Below, piece by piece: positions 1 to 10,100 of a DNA stretch of 64,000 nt. The notes beneath the pieces are model-generated. The model saw nothing but the letters and a program-made list of their open reading frames with translations, was not told the DNA's origin and did no database searches. Positions within the stretch are counted from its first letter, which is position 1. Every line of letters starts with the position of its first letter. Source of the stretch: Annona cherimola (Eukaryota; Streptophyta; Magnoliopsida; Magnoliales; Annonaceae); contig CM059971.1 in the NCBI GenBank assembly GCA_030490835.1, forward strand, positions 124,280,564 through 124,344,563. Reading direction: 5' to 3'. The translations under genes were made by a program, and so were the position numbers.

Positions 1-1204
1 AAAATTTATTCATAAAACTATTCATGTATGTGTATTTAAACTATAAGCTAATTTTTATCAATTTTGGAGATTTTTATGTATATATGTTTATTTTTAAAAA
101 TAAGAATATTTTAGTCATTTAAAAATAATTAAAATCCTCTTTTTTAAATCAAAGAAAATATACATCTTCAAAAATGATAAGAACTCAATGCATATGTTTT
201 TTTATCTAGAAAACTTAATACATATGTTAATTATACGTAAATTAACAATTTTATTAAAATTCAAAAAAGTTTAAAAATAAACTTTCAACTAGGCGCACTA
301 AGGTTTCAATGTGCCTGCTTTAAATCACTTCCCTATGTATATTGAATCCATTTCAATCAAAGCTTTAGTGGGCCATTTTTGCACAAAAATATATACGTGT
401 GTATACATACATGCATTGAAATGCCATGATAATGTATGAAATCAATCATAGATTTAGAAATTAAATGTTGAATTAACAATTTTAAATTTATTATACAAAT
501 AAGGAATGTTATTATAGTAGTTTGCCACTTTAATAGATGGTGATGATGATGATGATGCACATCTTTAATTTATATTGACTCAGTTTCTTAGTAAAATAAA
601 TATTTCTAAATAGAATTGGTGGATTAGATCTTGGTTTAATCATTAAATGAGTCAAAAAAAAAAAAGTGACATCAGTAAAATATTTCGATGGTTTCGATAC
701 TATTAAATCATGCCTCGTTCATAACAGAAGATTTATTTTTATTTTGTCTATAATTCAACACGACGAATTAGATGTTTGAGAATAATGATTATTTGACGTA
801 GGATGTAGAGATTTTAAGTACTAAAATATTTATTTTTAATTAATAATTGCCAGGAACATTATATTAGAAGACCCAAAAATTACAGAAATGTCACCATGCT
901 TAAAAATTTTAAAAAATACTTAAAAAATCACATAAATTTACTTGCCTATGAAAAAATGAAAAAAAATATATTTTTATGCCGAACACACGGGGCGGCCTAT
1001 AAAGATCAGGCATCTTTCGAGTATCCTTATGATTTACTAATTGGAGTATAATCTATGGATTTGACGTGAAAATAATGCTTATTAACAATTCAAATGTTAG
1101 CTTTGTACACTAATGATGGTAGGATACACGAATGATTAATATCCTTAGATTGCAATAACTTTAACAAACGTATGTGCGATGGAGGATGGAGAGTCCACTT
1201 ATTT

Positions 1205-1381
1205 CTTTATTGGCGGAGCACGGCTGCTCAAAGCTAAGATTGTGCGGGACAAGGCTGCACGAGACGGGATTCGAATTCCTAACCATGAGAACGTCAGTCA
1301 TCATATGACGCCAATTGCGCTAGCAGGGGCTCACTAGAGTGGCAGCTGATGGAGGTGTACTTGGCATCCAGGGCGCGAGTG
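1205..1381 (-). mobile_element. Probable tRNA-derived SINE or tRNA pseudogene
   Basis: On the minus strand a pol III A-box-like motif (TAGCGCAATTGG, forward 1311-1322) is followed at normal spacing by a B-box-like motif (ATTCGAATCC, forward about 1267-1277). Near-identical direct repeats (GAGTCCACTTATTT at 1191-1204 and GAGTCCCACTTATTT at 1382-1396) flank the unit and may be the target-site duplication. About 50 bp precede the tRNA-like head, so the 5' boundary is uncertain. A decayed tRNA-like sequence without retroposition is the alternative. Confidence 0.45.
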
Positions 1382-1865
1382 GAGTCCCACTTATTTATTC
1401 ATGTCCACTTTTAATACTCTTGCGCAGGTGGAGTAGTGTTTGGATTGGAAGCAGCGGGGCCCAAAAACTGCGTGTCGGCATTCGGCAATCCAATGACTCG
1501 CTCACGCGGTGCTCGGGCTTGCTATCGAAAAGCAAGTCTTGCAATTCCCACGTGTGCAGTGCATCCAAAGAATAAAAAAAATTGCAACAATTTGCTTAAC
1601 GAGTGAAAATACTGGACATTTGACAAGCTATGTCAAAATTGGCTTCATGTACCAAGTCAAATTATACTAGCGTGGCCTGGAAATCTCTAATTCGGTTACC
1701 GAAACCTATAGAATTCATCCCATTCGTCGAGGATTCGAAATGAATATGAAATATTCGAAGTATAATTTTTTCCTTGAGAAATAGTCAAAAAATGAGTCCA
1801 TTTGTAAATATGTAAAATCAAGGCAACTTTTGGTAACATAAAACGGGTAAGGAGAGAAAGACATA

Positions 1866-2146
1866 GGGTGTGTTTGGCAACAAGAAAAAAATGTCAACAT
1901 AAAACTTTTCAATCTAAAACTTTTCACTTTCCACAATTATCATATTTTTTAATCATTTTTTCACATTTTCCCATACAACTACCCTACTTTTCAATCATTT
2001 CTACACAACTACCCATACAATTAACCTATCTATTTTAACTTTATCATCTTTACTCTTCATCATTACCCCTATCATATCACATCATTTGACAACTTTTACT
2101 CTTCAAAACTTTTCATCAAAAGTTTTATCCATTCCCAAACACACCC
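1866..2146 (-). mobile_element. Tourist-like MITE, intact copy 1
   Basis: This 281-bp element begins GGGTGTGTTTGG and ends with the complement CCAAACACACCC. It is flanked by the 3-bp direct repeat ATA (1863-1865 and 2147-2149). The interior is AT-rich, has no coding frame, and matches the copies at 5055, 51303 and 59857 along its length, in the opposite orientation. The 12-bp terminal repeats and A/T-only 3-bp duplications fit the PIF/Harbinger (Tourist) class; that class is an inference from structure. Confidence 0.85.
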
Positions 2147-3501
2147 ATATTTTTGAAAAGGTAAGAGTGATGTAACAAGATAAAAATAAAGTAGAAGAAA
2201 ATATAATATTTGTAGCAAAAAAAATAATTAAAATATAAGAGAAAAAATGTAAAAGTATAATAATTGAATTAATTAAGTTGTCAAATCATTGTTGAAAAAT
2301 ACGAAAAAGTAGCCTGCCACCTATCATCGTTACCAAAATAGTGCCTAAAATTAAAAAATAAGAGTGAAAAAAATCTTAAAAAGTTGAAAGAGTAAAGGGA
2401 TATATAACAAGAAAAATAGTTGGAACAAAATACATAAAATAATTGTAGAAAAATGTAAAAATTATTGAAATATATAAATAATTCAGAATAGTTTAGTACT
2501 TAAAATGTTAAACTATATAAAAAGTTGTAAAAAAGAAGTAATATATATTTTTCACTTCTGACTCTTTCCCTATGGAACCTTCTAACTTGTTGACTGACAT
2601 TTTTTTTGTAATTAAAAATCATCAAGAAACAGGGTCCTTGGGTGAAGTCAGTGGCATTAGTCTCTCTTTGTGTGTGGGAATGTCCATTGTTTGGATAAAA
2701 TTTAGAAATATTATTTGATAAAAGTTAGTAAATGAATGTAAACTACGTATTAGAAAAAAAAAAACAAAAACAAAAACAAAAAACAGGCTCCTTCGGTGGT
2801 TCAACTGTTCAGAGTCAATGCCAGTGGCGGCACAACATTCTTCACAGCCGCGTATCCATATTCCTCAGCGACCGCCTTTCCACAAAAACGTTAAGGGCAT
2901 GCTCGCAAATGGGAATAAAGTAAGGGGTAGTTTCGAGAAAAGAGAGCTGATCTAGGCTGCGCAGGTGCATCATGGGAAACTCGCGTGCCTTTGCGACATG
3001 TCAAAACAGCATATATGCATAAGACGATAAGAACCACGTTTTCCATTTTAACCATACAAGAAAGGAAATTATTCGCATAAAATGTTCAATATTCTATTAA
3101 AAGTTTAAAACAAATATGGCTATGTAACTGATAAAACTAAAGTCTTCAATATTACTGCCTATTTTCGTCGGCTAGAAGGATTACACTAAGATTTAATCTA
3201 CTCAGTTTGTCTAAAATTATTTTATCACAGTATAACAATTATTTAGAGTAGAGTCTCAAGCAGGTAACACTTACTTTAAAATATTTATAAGCACATATAA
3301 AACATGAAAATTAGTATTCATAGATTTAGTAGAATGTATAATAATTTAATATTTATTAAAAGATCTTTCATAAATTTTTATACAGCGTGGCGAATTGTAA
3401 TAGGTCCATTGTTTCGGCAGGTTCCCCACGCGGAACCTTCCGCACCTAATACGCATCATCTTCTAGTGGGCTCCGCACGGAAACCGCTTCCTAACCAGCT
3501 G

Positions 3502-3511
3502 TTTATATATG
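3502..3511 (+). promoter_or_regulatory. Likely TATA box of the DUF1685 gene
   Basis: TTTATATATG lies about 65 bp upstream of the chosen ATG at 3574. This spacing would put the transcript start near 3535-3540 and so supports 3574 over the in-frame upstream ATG at 3304. Called by eye; no transcript data. Confidence 0.5.
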
Positions 3512-3573
3512 ACCGCCTGATCTGTGATATTTTCTCATCCTCTTTGCTTGAGAATTCCTTGCAACTCTCTCCA

Positions 3574-4260
3574 ATGGACGAAGAGCAAGTTCTAGACCTC
3601 TTCGAAATCTACTGGTTTTACCATAATAGCAACCCAAACCCATCTTCTCCCCCTCTTACCCCTCCATCTTCTCCCCCGTCTATCCCTCCCAAAGCCGACT
3701 CCTGCAGCGAGGAACCCAGCGTCTCTCGCCTCAAAACCCTACATCGTCGATCCCACAGCGACCAGTCCCTCTCCGTCTCCCCAAAGTCCGTTCTCCCAAC
3801 CACCCCCAAGCTCGACACGATTCTCTCCGGCAAGGAAACGACGGAATTCACAGAGAAAACAGCTGACCCAGAGGTAGCGACTCCGTCGAAGGAGGCGGCA
3901 GGTTTAGGACTGGGAAAGCGGCAGAAGAAGAAGATGAGCAAGAGCTTGTCCGATCTGGAGTTCGAGGAGCTGAAAGGCTTTATGGATTTGGGTTTTACGT
4001 TTCCAGAGGCGGAGGTGGACTCGAGGCTCAAGTCCATTGTGCCAGGGTTGCAGAGATGGGGGAAAAATTCGGGGAAAGAAGAGATGGAGATACGTGACAG
4101 AGCTGCGGTTTCGAGGCCGTATTTGTCAGAAGCGTGGCGGGTGAATCCGCAGGAAGTTGATCCGCTGGCGAATTGGAAGATCTCAGCTGTCGATGACGGG
4201 GCGGATCTGAAAAATCAGCTCCGGTCTTGGGCGCATGCAGTAGCTTCGACGGTCAGATGA
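3574..4260 (+). CDS. DUF1685 family protein
   Basis: A single-exon gene encoding 228 aa. The N-terminus MDEEQVLDLFEIYWF, the central segment SLSDLEFEELKGFMDLGF, and the C-terminus with RPYLSEAWRV and LRSWAHAVASTVR are the conserved blocks of the plant DUF1685 family; between the first two lies a low-complexity Pro/Ser-rich linker (about residues 20-50) and a basic KRQKKKMSK patch. The open frame extends upstream to 3304, but a TATA-like motif at 3502-3511 and the family-typical start argue for the ATG at 3574. No signal peptide or membrane segment is visible. The biochemical role of the family is not established, so none is given. The gene stands alone, about 2.9 kb before the WD40 gene, on the same strand. 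Base composition is clearly more GC-rich than its flanks, as expected for coding sequence. Confidence 0.9.
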   Translation: MDEEQVLDLFEIYWFYHNSNPNPSSPPLTPPSSPPSIPPKADSCSEEPSVSRLKTLHRRSHSDQSLSVSPKSVLPTTPKLDTILSGKETTEFTEKTADPEVATPSKEAAGLGLGKRQKKKMSKSLSDLEFEELKGFMDLGFTFPEAEVDSRLKSIVPGLQRWGKNSGKEEMEIRDRAAVSRPYLSEAWRVNPQEVDPLANWKISAVDDGADLKNQLRSWAHAVASTVR

Positions 4261-5054
4261 GGAGATTTGCTCTCTCTGCCCCATACTCTCTCTCTTCCCT
4301 GAAGTTCTTGAAATCCCGATGTAAAATGTAGATAACTGCTGCTCTTTTTTCAAATTTTGGAATTCCTGATGTGCGGCATAAATTGTAAATAATTGTGGAA
4401 TTTTTTGATTGGGAAGAGCAACATCTGTCTGGCCGAATTTCTTTTGCAAGGAAGAAGCATCTTGTAGACGAGTCAACGTTGGGCCACCATAGGTTCTCCC
4501 TCCCACTCCGCCACTCGAACGACGCCCATGCCGCCGAGCCCAAACTGTTGCCTGACGGCGAAACCACATGGGAGCAGCTCGAAATATCCGTAACAGTAGC
4601 TGGGTTGAACATATCACGTGCGTGCTATTCTTCAAAGTCGGTCAGCCAAACCTTTCCCGTGATACCAATCATCCACACACTCCAGGCACAGATATCTCAG
4701 CCCTGCCCCCTGTGGTTCGAACCAATCCAAACGACTTGTTAAAAAGCCAACTTGAAATTCATTGTGATCGAAAACAGCTCGGTTTGCAAGGGAAGTGCAT
4801 TGCCGCGGGCCCCGTAAGAAATTTTAGTAGTTGATATAAAATTCACTTTATCTTATTTAGGGAATTTTTGGTACCCATGAAAAATCGGTGATAATTTTTT
4901 TGCCATAAAAAGCTGTCGTTATTTGGCTTGACTGAAGGCAAATGTTGCTACCCATTTATTGCCGACATACCGCTGAACGTTATTAATGCGCCCGCGGTTA
5001 ATTTTTTTGACCAGAAATAGATGAAATCTCATGTTGCTTAATTGTATATTTTTT

Positions 5055-5330
5055 GGGTTTGTTTGGTTGGAGGTAAAACTTTTGATGAAAAGTTTTTGGA
5101 GTAGAAGTTGTCAAATTAATAGAAAGTGATGTGATATAATAGGAGTAATGATGAGGAGTAAAGAGAATAAAGTTAAAATAGATAGGTTAGTTGTATGGGT
5201 AGTTGTGTAGAAATAATTGAAAAGTAGGGTAGTTTGTATAGAAAAATGTGAAAAAATAATTAAAAAATAATATAATTATGGAGAGTGAAAAGTTTTAGTT
5301 GACACTTTTTTATTCTAAACAAACACACCC
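5055..5330 (+). mobile_element. Tourist-like MITE, intact copy 2
   Basis: This 276-bp element has termini GGGTTTGTTTGG and CAAACACACCC (one TIR substitution) and is flanked by TTT on both sides (5052-5054 and 5331-5333). The interior carries the family signature (AAAACTTTTGATGAAAAGTTTTT, then a GATGTGATATAATAGG region, then GAGAGTGAAAAGTTTTAG) in the same order as the copies at 51303 and 59857. Confidence 0.85.
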
Positions 5331-5499
5331 TTTATCAAAAATAGGATGCGCATAAGTATGGACACCAGTCGGAATGACGCCCGTGAAATGAAATGACCAG
5401 ATTTTGCTACTACCCCCATTGCGGTGAAAAGTTTTATAAAAAAAACTTAAGAGTTTTCATTATTACCAAAACAGACCCTTGGAATTATTTATAGTATAT

Positions 5500-5880
5500 T
5501 AGAAACTTTTATTTTTTTAATTTTGCTGTATATAGGCTCAATATATAAATTTATAAAATCAATATAATAAAATAGTTCAATGTTAAAATATCAATTTTGA
5601 AGTAGACATTTAAACCATCTAAACTGTCACTACTATGTGGATAAATAATTCTATAAAGAATTATTATATTATAATACATATATGAATAGATCTAAGCATT
5701 TTCATAATTTATACATCAATTTCTTTTTTTTAGCAAATGTAGCCCATATACATATTTGATTTAAATGAAACTTGGTCTTTTAGATAAATAAGTGATGTTA
5801 AGTATAACCAATAGATTGAATTTTAAATTAATAATTAATAACTTAAAAAATTAAGGAATTATTTGTATTTTATGTTCTAT
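5500..5880. repeat. TIR repeat family C copy, degenerate
   Basis: An AT-rich block with ordered motifs shared with about 12915-14390, 37380-38320 and 42945-43450: TAAAATCAATATAATAAAAT, AACCATCTAAA, GATAAATAATTCTATAAAG, AGATCTAAGCATTTT and AAACTTGGTCTTTTAG. No coding frame. The ends are not clear in this copy. Confidence 0.6.
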
Positions 5881-6134
5881 CCACACTCTCTCATTATATT
5901 TTTTAACATGTTTCATCAAGGGGATTAAACTCACAAGAGGCTAACTTTAATAGACCAAAAGAATTTCAAAAAAACCCAATTCACCTCTCATTTCTTAGGT
6001 TTTGCCAAGACCAACAATTGTTACAATCATCTCAAACTTGTATCATAATATCTCAAACTTGTATCATAATCAGGCCTTTTGAGACATTTTTATAAATTTT
6101 TACATATAAGAGGGATAATGATTGCAGGAAATGA

Positions 6135-6512
6135 AAATAAAAATGTAATTTGCAAATATATCTATATAGTTTCAAAACTTACAAATAACTATTACATAGT
6201 TTGACCGTGACTGCAAATATACTTATGCCATTAGTCCACCGTTATGATATGTGTATATTTACAAAAATATGCAAATTACACAGATATATTTGCAAAAATC
6301 AAATATATTTACATAATTTTTAAAATCACAAATCACATAATTTTATATCTTTATAAATATACCCACTTCATGATGGTATAATAATTATGCCATAACGACT
6401 TGGTACATTTGCAATTATAATTAAACTATTTGAGAGTTGTTTGTAATTTCTAAAACTATATGAGTATATTTGTAATTATAGTTAAACTAAGTGAGAATAT
6501 TTGCAAATTATC
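6135..6512. repeat. Foldback element with GCAAATAT termini, copy 1
   Basis: The left end has AATTTGCAAATATATC and the right end its near complement AATATTTGCAAATTATCC. Internal arms continue the inverted symmetry (TTTCAAAACTTACAAATAAC against TTGTAATTTCTAAAAC). The element at about 51655-52020 has the same order of motifs, including a central ATGATGGTATAA stretch. This is a non-coding foldback MITE; I could not define a target duplication. Confidence 0.65.
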
Positions 6513-6539
6513 CAAACAAAAATAAAATATATGTTAGTT

Positions 6540-6752
6540 ATGTGAAATTAATTATAACGCAAAGATAATAATAGAAAATTTTAAGTATTTAGTAGTTTAG
6601 GTGTAAAATTATATTAAAAGATGTTCAGAAAAAAAGTTTAGTTTTATATAAAAATGTAAAAAATTATTGGAAAATAAAATAATAATGGAAAGTGAAAAAT
6701 TTTAGATTAAGAAATTTTAAATTGACAAGTTTTGTGGAATACCAAACATTTG
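6540..6752 (+). repeat. Partial Tourist-like MITE
   Basis: The right half of the Tourist-like family is recognisable (AATGGAAAGTGAAAAATTTTAG, then AATTGACAAGTTTTG and an end resembling ACCAAACA). The left terminus is not clear. Probably a decayed copy. Confidence 0.45.
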
Positions 6753-7170
6753 GAAAGTGATAACACTCTTAAATGAAAAATGCCTTAATGTGAGACGTAC
6801 TCATAAATTGCCACGTCCAAACGGCACCGGTCGTTAAACTTCGTGTACTGATATGAACGAGCAAACATTGACTAGACGTAGTTTGAAAAAGCGAAATTAG
6901 GAAAGCCGAGCAGCGAACCACCAGCCCTCACTTACATTCACGTACAGAACTGCCACTGACATTTTACTGTGAAAGCAGTGGGCCGGATGGGCCGTCTAAC
7001 GGACCCAAGGAAGTGGTGGACCCACATGATAATTCTAAGCAAAACGCACCCTGACGGAAAGAGATTTCTTAGAGACCAATTAAAAATTAGAAAAAAATAA
7101 AAGAGAGATTTCTGAGAGTATACAACAAACCACGGGCAACAGGAAACGCATTTCGATATCGAGCTTTCCA

Positions 7171-10100
7171 ATGACGAGACCAAGACGGTTGACAGGCCAC
7201 AAGGCCGCTGTCACGTGTTGCCTGGCATCACGTGCCAAGCCGGGAACCATCGTCTCTTCCGGCGAGGTACCTCCTCTAGTCCAGGCGTTTAGGGTTTTGT
7301 TGCGCCCAAATTTATGAGACTTCTGCGGCGTACAGTGTTTCTGGCTACTGAAACGGCCATATTTCCTTCCATCTGTCATCAGGACGGTTGCATTTGTTGG
7401 TTTGATCTGCGATGCAAAGATGCTGCTTTCACGATCGAAGTGGGGAATGCGTCCGTTTCTTCGTTGTGCTTCAAACAAGGTTCGCGTTTTTCCTTTCTTC
7501 TCTTCATCTTTGTTGGTTCTTTTTTCTTTTGGAAAATTTTTTGTCGCGAATTTGCAGTTCATTAGCTTGTCACTGTATGGTCTAGAAGTCTTTTGATTGT
7601 ACCAATGAAGAAGAATTTCTAGCTGGTAGAGAAGCTGGTTTCGTTGAAAAGCCGAAATCTTGGAAATAAAAATTTACCCTGTTACAAAAATATTTCCCTA
7701 TGGTTTTTTTGAATGTTGTATCAGCCATTAAGTTATTTGTAAAGAGCTGGGATAGGAAAGGATCCTTTCATAAAAAAAAAAGTTACTTGTAAAGAGCGTG
7801 AGGATCTCTGCGTCTTACCATTATGCTGTGTATTCATGCTTATCTTAAGTCCGTATTTATTGTCTCGGGTTAAACTCTTATTTTGGAAGAGAGTAAGTTA
7901 ACCAGAATTCAGAAATTTTGTTTTTTTCTTTTTAAAATTATTACAGGCAATGAAGATGTTATTTATGCCTCTATAGGATCGGAAATCAAGGGTTTTGATG
8001 TGCAAAGGGTAATCTTTCCTTTTTCATCACTGCTTATTTTCATCTAATTCTTCCAAGTTTTTGATGGTGTTTTGATGTGCTTCCATATTCAGAGATTTGA
8101 AAGATCATCAAAGAGATTCTACATTTTGTGAATTTTCAAATGAAAATTTAGGTAATGTACTATCTATCATCATGATAACGGATACTCAAGGCCAAAGAAT
8201 CATGAGTACATCTCGCCTACATTTTGGTGACAGTTTCGATAAAATGCGCTTCCAGGAAGGTGAGCAAACTTGGAGATAGAATCAAAGTTAACAAATGTGA
8301 AGTTTAAAGGCTATGCCCGTGTGAGAGAGCTCATTCTAGGCTACGAAGCCTTGGAGCCTCTTTAACCTTGCAGTAAAAATACTGCAGGGCCGTGTGTTGA
8401 GGGGCAATCTCAGTCCCTGGTACTTTTGATGGCTTTCATGGTAAAAGATTTTTGTGAAAGCTAGAAACGGGTTTAAACACTCCGCTAAACTGATGACGAT
8501 AGAACTTCCTACATTCGAAATGCAAGGCCAAATGAACCCTCATAAAATCATACAGTACATGCATGCCTTACATTTGGAAAAACCCTCATGAGTGGAAAGA
8601 TTTGTTCATAAATAGGTTCCTAAGCAGGTCTTTTTTCCTCCTTATTGAACTCAGGAAGTTTGCTTGTTGAAAAGTTTAATTTGTGTTACTGAAACAGTGG
8701 AATTAATATCCTCTATTCAAATCCAAATGTTCCTCAAGGCTGTAATCGGGATCATTTTAGAGCTTTTCATCATTAGCCACTTAATCCACATCTGTCTACA
8801 ACACGAAATTCAGCAAAAGCTTTCTGAATGAACCTATTGACATACACCCATATGATCCCTATTCTAGCATGCAGCCATGCATTGAATTATTGGTTTTGAA
8901 ATTGGTATTTTGGTGGCAGGGTGGGCAGGTGTGGCATGTTGGTCACCCTCCAAACCATATGATACGGGCATGTTGTATTGGTATTGGACCATACCAGCCT
9001 GTATCAGATTGGTTTTTGAAGCCAAAAAACGTGAACGATATATTCAAAAAATTATGAAATGAAATTATGTACAATTATGAAATGCAATTATATGTATGTT
9101 TAACATATACAAATAATGTTCAGTAATTCCATTTTCTATTTAAAGTAGCTAATATACACATAAAATAAAAGAAATTGGGCATTTTCAAGACACCACCTGA
9201 TGCACCCCCATATTGTGTATTGGACATGGCTAATATTGTATCGTATCGGTATTGGCCAAGATTCAAAACCATCAAACCAGTATGTTTTCCTCATTGCCAT
9301 GCTCATAATTTGCTTTGATTTTCTTGTTTTAACTGCTTTGGTTGTATTGAACTGATGAAAAAAATCTTCTTCGTAAAGGAAAACAGCATGATTGCACTGG
9401 TCATTTCAGTTTGCTCATGTTAGTCACAAAGAGGTTCTGCTGTATTTCGTTTGATGCTTACAAGGTCTCTGAAGTAACTATTACTGATTTTTTTTTTTTC
9501 ATTAATTCATCTCCTTTCTCATATGTTGTAGGGGTCTTCATGGAAGCCACTGGAGAGTTATGGCTACAACAAAGAGGAGATAAACCAGGTACTGAATACA
9601 AGTCAATTTCTCTTAAATGCAAAGTGTTATTACTGAAAATTTCATATCTATCTATGCTTTCAAAATGTGCTTCAATCAAATAGAAGTAGCAGGTTCTCTC
9701 CTTTTTGACACTTTGTCAATGGCAAGAACCATCAATGAGGAACACACATGTTGTTAACACACATTGACACTTAGAGCATACACATTCAGTTACATGAATC
9801 GCTATATGCAATTATGAAGAGTGAAAACATTAATGTCTTCGAAGAGTTATGAAATAGGATTCTTCCATGTTCACGGATTATATACAGGCTATGAAATAGA
9901 TTTTTTTTCCCCCTCCATTTCTGCAGATTGCTTTCAGCAGAAAGTCATCTTTCCTTGCTGCTGCCGATGACAGTGGTGATGTGAAGGTATCAAGTACTTG
10001 TTTTGAATGGAATGTCACTGGTCATTTATCTCTTATATAGATCATCTTTATTTGATTTTACAATGCTATTGGTCAATCAATTGACCTGGGTGGTTTGTGT

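Larger units (their letters stand above)
1..3573. other. Intergenic AT-rich region with repeats, no gene seen
   Basis: No supportable gene. Positions 1-310 look like a left-truncated member of the foldback family described at 30-44 kb. A short GAT triplet run lies near 535-557. A tRNA-derived SINE-like unit lies at 1205-1381, and a Tourist-like MITE at 1866-2146. Positions 2160-2560 are very AT-rich and partly resemble decayed MITE sequence. The last part (about 3400-3573) becomes less AT-rich and is probably the promoter and 5' leader of the DUF1685 gene. Short open frames here show no recognisable domain. Confidence 0.6.
4261..7170. other. Intergenic region: 3' flank, MITEs, WDR53 upstream sequence
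   Basis: Positions 4261 to about 4840 are relatively GC-balanced and probably hold the 3' UTR of the DUF1685 gene; open frames there (for example 4395-4742) show no domain. A Tourist-like MITE lies at 5055-5330, a TIR-family element at about 5500-5880, a tandem 21-22 bp duplication near 6030-6071, a GCAAATAT-type foldback at about 6135-6512, and a partial Tourist-like copy at about 6540-6752. The last 350 bp form the upstream region of the WD40 gene; I see no clear TATA box there. Confidence 0.6.

Noticed and set aside
541..558. His-rich frame from GAT triplets
   Set aside because: A simple triplet repeat read on the minus strand, not a gene.
3304..3573. Upstream extension of the DUF1685 open frame (90 codons)
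   Set aside because: It is AT-rich and unlike the family. A TATA-like box lies inside it, and the family-typical start is at 3574.
8097..8279. Possible extra WDR53 exon
   Set aside because: The phase needed to follow exon 3 meets a stop codon, the frame shows no WD40 pattern, and exon 3 joins exon 4 in phase without it.
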